A stretch of DNA of 64,000 nt from Rhizomys pruinosus (taxonomy: Eukaryota > Chordata > Mammalia > Rodentia > Spalacidae): assembly GCA_009823505.1 (NCBI GenBank), contig VZQC01013306.1, positions 338,873-402,872 of the forward strand, given 5' to 3'. A model generated the notes under the pieces. That model ran no database searches, had not been told where the DNA came from, and was given only the letters and a program-made list of their open reading frames with translations. Positions 55,856 to 64,000 of this stretch are shown in pieces (positions within the stretch are counted from its first letter, which is position 1; the number at the start of each line of letters is the position of its first letter). The position numbers and the translations under genes were made by a program.

Positions 55856-57292
55856 TGATTTTTAATTTGTGTTCATGTTAGTAAGGAGATAAACTCGGAA
55901 TCCCAGGGGAGAGTCAAAATCATGTACACTCAGATCCAGCTATGATAATTTTAGGAGTTTTCTCATGAAGAAAATCATTCCTAGGTCTGAAGGCAGCAAG
56001 AGAGATTTATGTCAGTGGTTTGTACAAATTTTCAAGAATATTTTGTCAGGACATGAGAATAAGTTATCAGAGGAATTGAATTGGGGGGGCAAGATTTTGA
56101 ATATTACAACTAGATTGTTGTAAAGTTTGTTGGATTAAGATGAAACTTTATATTTAATCAATTTTTCTTTTAATCACATTGTTATTTGTTTCTAATCTGG
56201 GTAATTCTCACATCAAAATTTCCAGCCACCAGGGCTAGTGAACAGAGCAGACAAGTGCAGTTCCATAAACATCTGTAGAAAGTTAGAGGAGAGTGCTTGC
56301 AGAGAAATTATTATTTCTTGTCTTAGCATTGTCATATTTCTCCATAGCATTTTGGCCCCTGCACTTGTTCTGTTAAAATAGACCCCTAAGGTATCAAGTT
56401 AGCGATGAACCAGTTAAAAGGGAAAATAATTTTTTTTTAACTGTCTCACTTCGCTCAAGCCTAAATAGTTTTTTGTCCCTTTTGGAAAAAGACATTTTAA
56501 TATGTTGCATTTCAGTTCCAGCTCAATAAACAACCATTTATTTACAATTTTAAAGCAATCTTCAGCCTAGTCAGGTAAGAATTATTTTAAAAGAATAAAA
56601 AACATTTTCATTTCCCATCACTGCCAGAAAAGAAAAGAACATGAGTTATGAGTCTTGCTATGTTGTCTTAAGTTGATTACTGTGGAATGATTAAAAAACT
56701 AGCTGTGCTGTCAGCTCTGAGGAGTACATTATAAGTGTAATAACAGCTTAGGGATACAATCCATCAATGCCGCACTTGGATGAAGAAAAAAGTTGATCTA
56801 TTTCTTTGGTCATCATTTTCAGCATATTAGATGACAAATAATTGTACATTCATCAATAACAATAGATTAAAGTTGAAATGATTTATTGCTATTACACTCC
56901 TGTTATGATGGAGCACTGGGTCAGTCAAGCATCAGCCGGGTCTGTATTTAATTTTCACGGGTCTCTTAGCAGAAATAATAGACAGAGAGTAAACCACCTG
57001 AAACAAGGTAGATCAAAGTTGTTGACAAGTGATTTGTAGGTTGGTTCTTCATGAGTGGCGGAAGAGAGCGGATAGGACCTCTTTGGCGGGCTTGTTGAAC
57101 CACTAAATCAAGTAGACCTTGCTGGTCCTCGAGCTGACACCCAGCCAGGCAGCATGTAGAAATACGAAAGCTATGCATGTGTGACATTAGTTTAATATTA
57201 CCTGCAGATGATAGAATACAAGACACATTTTTGAGACCAAATCAGGAAATTCCAATTGTAAGCCAATCTGTAGGCCAATAGGAATTTGCCTT
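55856..57292. other. Low-repeat DNA
   Basis: About 1.4 kb without recognised repeats. 56,560-57,000 is balanced in composition and free of simple repeats. No coding frame, splice pattern or RNA gene can be supported. Confidence 0.55.
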
Positions 57293-57307
57293 TCAGCATG
57301 TAGTTTT

Positions 57308-57524
57308 TTTTAAGCTATTTTATTTTATTTATTTTTGTATGTGTATGAATGTACTGTCTGCATGTAGGTTTGTGCACCCGTGTCGTGCAATTCTGCGGAG
57401 GTCAGAAGAGGGTGTCAGATTCCCCTGGAACCGGAGTTCTCCTGGATGTGGGTGCTGGGGATCGAACCCGGGTCCTTTGCAAGAGCAGTCAGCGCTCTTA
57501 ACTGCTAGGCTATCTCTCCAGCCC
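57308..57524 (-). mobile_element. B2-type SINE, 15-bp target duplication
   Basis: TCAGCATGTAGTTTT at 57,293-57,307 and 57,525-57,539 flank a minus-strand copy (head GGCTGGAGAGATAGCC). It lacks about 25 bp in the middle (GTTCTCCTGGATGTGGG), a deletion in this copy. Confidence 0.97.
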
Positions 57525-57539
57525 TCAGCATGTAGTTTT

Positions 57540-59355
57540 AAATGATCCTATCCCCACTAACTTATATTAGATTGCTAAAAAAAAAATCTATGGGAAAATA
57601 TGTACTATGTTCATCTTAATATGTTTTATTATGTCTTCTCTAGCAAGGTGAGAGCAATTTACATTTGATCTGATTAAACATTTCACTGTCAGTTCATAAA
57701 AAATTTAAGTACCAAATTAACCAGTTTCCCCTCAAAGTACAGTCTGTCGATTCATTCTATGAAAATCATCTACGTTCTTACAGAAACAGGGGCCTATCCA
57801 GATGCACTTAGTGAGAATTCTGGGCTCACGCATAGAAACTTGCATTTCTACAAAGCTTCCTGGATACCTCTAATGGAATTCAAACTTTAAAAACTAATGC
57901 ATTAAGCCCAGATGTTACAGGGAACAAAAATAACTATACTGTCAGTGGGAACAAAGAAAGTATGTCCTTTCTCCAGAAAAGCAAATGTAGATTGTGAGAA
58001 TTCACTTATACTAGCATCTTAAAATGTACCTTAGTTTGGCCTAAGGAGGCATTTCTTTTAGTTTTAGTGAACTTTTGGGGTTTTATGCATGGAATGCCAT
58101 GCAACAATTGACTAAACATTTATAGTGGTGTGCATTTTGTGAGTTTATAAAATAATATCCTATGTGAAACCCTCAATGCACATTATTTAACTAATTTATT
58201 TTTTGAGCTCTGAGGATTTTTAAATTTGTTATGGTTTATTTAGCACAATGATAAATATATAGTGTACAGTTAGTGGAAAGCAAACAACATAACTAAGGGG
58301 GATATTTGAAATACTAAAATATATTCCATTTTATAAAGTTTCTTGTCAAAAATAAATATCAATTTGAAAATTCAATAATGAATAATAGTTTCCCTTGAAA
58401 AATAATGGAAAATTTTCATTCTTAGAGCATGTCCTCTGTGGGGGGCCAGTGGGAACTTACCAAACAAAAGCAGAAGTACTTATTTATGAAGGTGTTCTTC
58501 ATCTGACTGGTAATTATGGTAGTTTGGCTTAAGCCAAGCTACAATAAAGTTTCCAAATACTTTCATTTTGTATTTAATTATAGAGAATTGACTGTGGCAG
58601 AGTTAAAGGAAAGAGAATACTAAACAGTAAGCAGTATTTGACTAATTGTCTCTGGAGTAGAAATCAGAGTGCTGTGTGACTGATGCTCTGCTGGAAACCA
58701 CCACCTCACAGGCAGCTATGGCAACTGGTACCATATGTTTAGAGCACTATGTTGAGAAGCTGCCTCCAAAGTAGTCCCAGAACTGAGTAGTTTTTACCTA
58801 GCCCATGAAGTAAGAAACGAAACTCAAACTCATCTTAAATTATTGCTTGGACAATTGACACTCGGTTTTGCTAGAGACCCCTTAAAACATTGTTAGACTA
58901 TAGCTGGCCCCGAGTAGTAACTAGATTGGGCAGCATTTGGTTTGGTAAGTCATCCTCATCATTCCATGTGTGTTCTTCTTCCAGCCACCTCCTGGGATTC
59001 ACACACCTTGTAACTTCCAGTCTATCCTAAATACTGGTCATCCAGTCTCCTGTGAATAGGCACTTGGACTAGAAATATGCCAAATACAGTTATTTTCCAC
59101 AGAAGTACTGGATGGTTTCTACATGTGCAAAGGAAATATAGACAAGGGACCGACAATGTTTGCTTCAAAAAACAATCTTCGTTCCAGTCAGTTCTTGATG
59201 GTTGGGAGTGAGAAAGCAGAAATGTTGTCTGCATTAGCCTGTATATGTCAACCCTGACCCTATTATTAGTAATTAATTGATAGAAAATAAACCTCACCAG
59301 ATTTTTCTCTGCAAAATAGTCTTTCGGTCCAGTGGTCTGACATTAAAAGAAATCT
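57540..59355. other. Low-repeat DNA
   Basis: The second longest stretch here without recognised repeats. AT-rich; no coding frame beyond chance (the 91-codon minus frame at 59,022-59,297 has no domain). Nothing firm to annotate. Confidence 0.55.
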
Positions 59356-59359
59356 AAAG

Positions 59360-59525
59360 AACAGTGAGATAACTCAGTTGGTAAAGGTGCTTGCTGCTGA
59401 ACCTGAGAACGTGAGTTTCATTCCTGGGACCCACAGGGCATAAGGAGAGAAGTGAGTCCTACATGTTGGCCTCTGACTTCCACATGAATTGCGTTGCATG
59501 CATACACAGACAGACACATGTGCAT
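59360..59525 (+). mobile_element. B2/B3-superfamily SINE, older
   Basis: GAGATAACTCAGTTGGTAAA head, GGTGCTTGCTGCTGAACCTG, CCTGGGACCCACAGGGCATA, CTCTGACTTCCACATGAATT: a tRNA-derived rodent SINE of a different subfamily from the young B2-type copies. Confidence 0.8.
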
Positions 59526-59532
59526 ACAAGGT

Positions 59533-59534
59533 GA

Positions 59535-59609
<75 letters not shown>
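59533..59609. repeat. (GT)n(GA)n compound microsatellite
   Basis: About 42 bp of GT followed by about 35 bp of GA, at the tail of the preceding SINE. Likely polymorphic. Confidence 0.97.
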
Positions 59610-59613
<4 letters not shown>

Positions 59614-59639
59614 GATACATTTTTGAAAAAAATATATGT

Positions 59640-59810
59640 TGTGAAGAGATGGCTCAGTGGTTAAGAGAGCACAATGCTCTTACACAGGACCCAAGTTGGA
59701 TTTCCAGTATCCAAGTCAGATGACTACCACCTGTAACTCTTGCTCCAGGGGAAATGATACCTTCTTCTGGACTGTGTGGGCACCTGCATTCACATTCATA
59801 TACACGTACA

Positions 59811-59847
<37 letters not shown>

Positions 59848-59875
59848 ACACATTCATCATCAAAAATAAAGTAAA
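59640..59875 (+). mobile_element. B2/B3-superfamily SINE with (CA)n tail
   Basis: GAAGAGATGGCTCAGTGGTT head, ACACAGGACCCAAGTTGG, CTTCTTCTGGACTGTGTGGG, then (CA)n at 59,812-59,850 and an AAATAAAGTAAATC tail. Diverged. Confidence 0.85.
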
Positions 59876-59898
59876 TCTTTTTTAAAAAGGGACTGTGG

Positions 59899-60060
59899 CT
59901 GGGTGTGGAGCCGCATGCCTTTAATCCTAGCACTTGGGAGGCAGAGGCAGGTGGATCTTTGTGAGTTCAAGGCCAGCCTGGTCTACAGAGGGTGTTCCAG
60001 GACAGCTGGGGCAACAGGGAGACCCTGTCTCGAAAAGACCAAAAATAAAAAAATAAAAAG
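59899..60060 (+). mobile_element. B1 SINE, first user of a shared target site
   Basis: CTGGGTGTGGAGCCGCATGC head to CCCTGTCTCGAAAAGACC and an A-rich tail. Flanked by GGGACTGTGG at 59,889-59,898 and 60,062-60,071. Confidence 0.95.
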
Positions 60061-60071
60061 GGGGACTGTGG

Positions 60072-60297
60072 GGGCTGGAGAGATGGATCAGTTGTTAAGA
60101 GCGCCAACTGTTCTTGCAGAGGACCCAGATTTGATTCCCAGCACCCACATGGCAGCTAAGAACCATTTTTAACTCCAGTTCCAGGGGAATCTGATGCCCT
60201 CTTCTGACCTCTGTGGCATTGCACAACATGGGTGCACCAACCTACATGCAGACAGTACACTCATACACATAAAAAATAATAAATAAATATTTAATAA
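60072..60297 (+). mobile_element. B2-type SINE, second user of the same target site
   Basis: GGGCTGGAGAGATGGATCAG head to AATAAATAAATATTTAAT tail, lacking the 15-bp internal duplication. It follows GGGACTGTGG (60,062-60,071) and is followed by GGGACTGTAGG (60,299-60,309), so it entered the same duplicated target as the B1. Confidence 0.93.
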
Positions 60298-60309
60298 GGG
60301 GACTGTAGG

Positions 60310-62525
60310 CAGATGCATGCCCACAGGGCCTTTAATCAGCAACATCACTGGAGACATATTGAACTACCTTGAACAGGAGACATAAAGGTCAACAATGTTC
60401 CAATCATTTGATGATATTATGGAATGGTAGAGGCCAAGTTGTCAGATAAAATTTGATAAATATAATTTTGTCTGAGACAATTTCATAATGTTACAAATAT
60501 ATTGATGTTATTATGTCTCCTAAATTAAGACCTTTAAAAAAGATGCATTTCCTGGTGGTAACTCTGAAGGCAATAGTGTCTATCAAGGCTCTGGCTACTG
60601 ATGTTTATAATTTGTAACAGTATCTGTGTACAGAGCTATGTACTAACAACCCCAAAGAGTATTAATCACTCCTTTTAGTTTAAAGAGGAAATGTAATATG
60701 CTTAATAATTTATCCAAAGTTTATTAAGAACTAAATTCCATTGGAGGTGAGAGGCAGCTTTGTGGTATAATGCCAGAGGTACAATCCAGTGGCCTGGAGA
60801 ACCACAAGAATAAAAAAATAGAAAACAATTAATATATGTAGATTTAACAAACTAGATAGCTGGGTTCACCTTTAAAGAAATTCCACACCTGTCAATATTT
60901 ATTACTGGTAAAGCAGTGCATATAGTGAATAAAAATGCTTTAATTTTCTGTCCAGGCAAATCTAAGTATATCACACTCAATTTTCCTACCTTAGTAATCT
61001 AAATAATTTCCCACCTTGCTCATGATGAATGTCTTGCCAGTTCCTACTTAGTTCTTCCACTTTACATGACCTAATTAAAGAAAACATCCCATGATTGCCT
61101 ATTTTTTCTCATGCACGACAACCTATTATTTTTTCTACCACCTGATTAGGGCTTTATTATCCTTGGATTTAGATTGATTTGCTGAGCACTTTAATAAAAC
61201 ACTACTTAGTTTTATTTAAAGGACTACAGGTTTCTTTCATTCATATAATTATTCTTATAACAATTTTACACTCAAAGTACTCTGCAGTTCCTCCAAAAAG
61301 CTGTTTTAGATTGCTACAAAAAAGGTTATAAAATAAGAATCACAGGTGACATTCCTGTTGAATATGACAATGTAGTTCCATTGCAGGCAGCATAAGAGAA
61401 CATTTTGCAATATAATTTGTCAGGAATGATAAATCTATTTCATCCTCTCCGTCAGAAATGGCGCCTGTATATTAAAACCACTATAAAATTTTCTCGCGAT
61501 AAACTGAAAGTTTCATATTATTAAATAATGATGCACTTATGATGACAAATTGCATTTGCTCTGTTATCTACAACCAAAGCTAGAATTAGATAGTTAGAGC
61601 CCAAATAGATAATGGTGCATTTTGATTTCATATCTACTGATTTTTTATTAAATAAATGAGGCTGGTAATATTTATATAGCTGTCTTCTTTGGAGCTTTTC
61701 ACTAGAAAGTTGCATCTTTTTGTCAAGAATAAAGGCACACACAAACACATATTGCATTGCTTACTAACCAAATAAAATACAAGAAGAAAAGTAGAGGACA
61801 AACCACTTTGTGGAATCTGAGGATCATGGACAGGAAGAGAATCCTGCCCCAAGACAGCAGCAGCAGAGACAGTGTTCGGCAGCAGAGGACAAGTAGCTTT
61901 CAGTGGAGCATGGAGAAGATATTCAGGTGACACCACTAAGGTCCAGCAATTGAAGCAATGTTGACAAAAAGTTCCGTTACACACGATCTAATAAAATATT
62001 CAATTTATTGTATTTATTAGTAAGTCCCTGCTAAGTACAAAGCTTAGAACAAATGTTTTCCAGGGTTTTAGAGAATTGCAGGGGCTTCTGTCTCTTCGGT
62101 GTAACCGAAATTATTATTAGTCAAAGAGAATTTGAAGGTCCCAGGCTGGTATTCAGATATGGCCTTCTGATAGTCAGATACTTTATAAATCCTAAATATT
62201 CCACTATATAGTTTGCTACTGAGGGAAACCAAAGACAGAAAAGGTAAGGTGGCATTTTGGCCAAGGGGCATTTTCTATAAATTTCAACATCACACACACA
62301 CACAAACATTCCTTCCCAAAACTATAAACCCTATAATCATCTTAAGTGAAAATTAGATTTGACAGTTGTCTGAACTTGGTAGTGTTGTGACTCATAGCAG
62401 GATTACTTATCATGTCCAGCTTGATGCTTTGAAATATTCATGGTGGAACAGATGCATGCAGCTAATAAACATATTCACTACCCATATATGTTCCTTAATG
62501 GTGAGAAAACTTAAGAATTTCTACT
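60310..62525. other. Longest low-repeat stretch after the SINE cluster
   Basis: About 2.2 kb, AT-rich, without recognised repeats. It contains two CpG-bearing patches otherwise rare here (61,440-61,500: TCTCCGTCAG, ATGGCGCC, TTCTCGCGATAAAC). No coding frame with recognisable content (116 codons minus at 61,634-61,984 is unrecognised). A regulatory element is possible but cannot be shown here. Confidence 0.5.
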
Positions 62526-62529
62526 TTGT

Positions 62530-62740
62530 TTTTTTAATTTTTATTTTTTTATGTGTACGAATGTACTGTCTGCATGTAGGTTTGTGCACCCATGTCATGT
62601 CATGCAATGCTGCGGAGGTCAGAAGAGGGTGTCAGATTCCCTTGGAACTGGAGTTAAAAACGGTTCTCAGCCACCATGTGGGTGCTGGTAATCAAACCCG
62701 GGTCCTCTGTAAGAGCAGTTAGCACTCTTAACATATGCAA
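62530..62740 (-). mobile_element. B2-type SINE, minus strand, damaged head
   Basis: Antisense body TACTGTCTGCATGTAGGTTT, GGTGTCAGATTCCCTTGG, CCATGTGGGTGCTGGTAATC. The 5' head is altered (CTTAACATATGCAATATCTCC) at the join with the following L1 UTR. A duplicated CATGT near 62,595 is local. Confidence 0.9.
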
Positions 62741-62744
62741 TATC

Positions 62745-63490
62745 TCCACATGAGTCCATGTGCATAGCTGAAGGCTAAATAACAAGAAATAGTGCCAGAT
62801 GGGTCACTGGCCAGGGTAGTCCAAGAAATTCTCCAGATTACAAAGGCTATTGACACAGCCCTTGATTTCCTCCCAGAATCTGAAGGTAAAACCCTATGCT
62901 GAAGACAGGACATACTTCTGAGATGTGATTTGGAGCAATGGAACTGGAACTGATCTGGAAGCCACCTCCCCTGAAGACAAGCTCTTATAGCTTTGAAGAG
63001 CACTACACAAGCTACTAAGGGAGAACAGCAGTGGATTGCCTAACAACAGCTTTAAGACCAAATATTCACATCAGTGTCCTGCACAGCATATGACATTGTC
63101 TAGTAGTCACATTTATATTTTGGGGGCAATCAGTGGCTAATTAATTGGATTGAAAACCCACTAAATGGGAGGAAACTTATGTGTGGTCCTGTAAACAAAG
63201 CCAGATACACATGGCAGGAGACGTCATAGATCTTAGAGAAATTCCCAAGGTTGTCACATCCCTGGGCTAAGGTAATGTCTTACTAAGTTCAAAATAGGCA
63301 TCCTTATATTTACAGACAAATATCCCAGACACCACTCAAAGAAGCTTCTCCTCCACCAAATGAAGACTATTACAGAGTCCCACAACTGGTCACACACAAA
63401 CACTCTGTGAATTGCCCAAGCCTAAGCAACACATCTACAATTCAACCTCTTCACCTAAGCCTCACACAACATACAACAAGGGGCCAAGAG
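62745..63490 (+). mobile_element. L1 3' UTR fragment, plus strand
   Basis: The reverse complement of the 51.35-51.64 kb UTR stretch: GAGTCCATGTGCATAGCTGA and CTGAAGGTAAAACCCTATGC here correspond to TATGGACTCATG and GGGTTTTACCTTCAGG there. It continues toward the 3' end (CCCACAACTGGTCACACACA near 63,380). It has no visible A tail before unassigned DNA at about 63,500. Confidence 0.82.
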
Positions 63491-63757
63491 GATAGTTATT
63501 AACCTCTTTTTTTAATGAATAAATAAATTTTAGTCTATCAGCAAAGTCCTTTAGGTTATATTTTATTTTATTTGTGTTCCTCAGAAATAACCTGGATTTT
63601 GGAAATCCTCACCCTGGCCTTCCCTGCAGTGAGCTCTTTCTGCATGCAGTCCTTCTTCCCACAAGTTTATGTTACACTCCCATACATGTACATAGAGTAA
63701 TAGTCAGTTGCTGATCAAAGAGGTACCATGAAAGACATTAGGTGTAACTCCATTTCT

Positions 63758-64000
63758 ATTAATTTTATTTTTTTATTTATTTATGTATGTGTATGAATGT
63801 ACTGTCTGCATGCAAGTTTGTGACCCATGTCATGCAATGTTGCGGAGGTCAGAAGAGGGTGTCGGATTCCCCTGGAACTGGAGTTCTCCTGGAACTGGAG
63901 TTTCAGATGGTTCTCGGCCACCATGTGGGTGCTGGGGATTGAACCCAGGTCCTCTGTAAGGGCGGTCGGTGCTCTTAACCGCTAGGCCATCTCTCCAGCC
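63758..64000 (-). mobile_element. B2-type SINE, minus strand, at window end
   Basis: Antisense tail TTTATTTTTTTATTTATTT, body with both copies of the CTGGAACTGGAGTT-type duplication, and the head GGCTGGAGAGATGGCCTAG reversed at 63,982-64,000. The element finishes at, or within a base of, the window edge. Confidence 0.95.

Noticed and set aside
1..64000. CRISPR arrays, bacterial operons, rRNA or tRNA genes
   Set aside because: Nothing of the kind is present. The tRNA-like A and B boxes belong to SINEs, and the regular repeats are microsatellites or the minisatellite.

Overview
The window looks like nuclear DNA from a rodent of the mouse-related clade (Myodonta). B1 (7SL-derived) and B2-type (tRNA-derived) SINEs lie among many L1 LINEs with long Lx-like 3' UTRs, and ERVL-MaLR LTRs are present. 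The B2-type SINE keeps the usual head (GGCTGGAGAGATGGCTCAG) but has a tail (GGGTGCACAAACCTACATGC...) that does not match the mouse or rat B2 consensus I know. A non-murid myodont such as a jerboa relative is therefore a better guess than Mus or Rattus; this is inference. I see no host protein-coding gene, tRNA, rRNA or CpG island. The visible open frames are L1 ORF1/ORF2 fragments, pieces of an LTR element, or chance frames.

Layout. 1-2,935 is a minus-strand L1. 3,178-7,240 holds two antisense B2-type SINEs and two antisense copies of an unclassified polyadenylated repeat, called R1 here. 7,333-7,740 is a 35-bp minisatellite. 7,745-10,710 is a minus-strand L1 that still has 5' UTR monomers, followed by an older minus-strand L1 to about 13.3 kb. 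13.6-19.5 kb is mostly low-repeat DNA with a CT microsatellite, a 0.68-kb element with inverted ends and a probable retroposed mRNA tail. 19.86-27.3 kb is a near full-length but broken minus-strand L1 carrying two SINEs and a solo MaLR LTR. 28.7-29.36 kb is an LTR nested inside an older LTR.

29.37-37.2 kb is best read as one minus-strand L1 with a 5' inversion. It was later interrupted by a B2, a B2/B1 pair, an R1 copy and, inside that copy, a complete 2.06-kb MaLR element with both LTRs and a perfect 5-bp target duplication. 37.2-44.6 kb is a long plus-strand L1 with a mutated reverse transcriptase active site. 44.6-49.1 kb is sparse DNA plus an old L1. 49.1-52.63 kb is a second minus-strand L1 with a clear twin-priming inversion, interrupted by a 5'-truncated R1 copy. 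52.6-64 kb is mostly low-repeat DNA with scattered SINEs, including a target site used by both a B1 and a B2, and two L1 3' UTR fragments.

There are no genes working together here. The value of the window is its insertion record: many insertions can be ordered by nesting, and at least ten have visible target-site duplications. All identities rest on recalled consensus features and on comparisons within the window; no database search was run.
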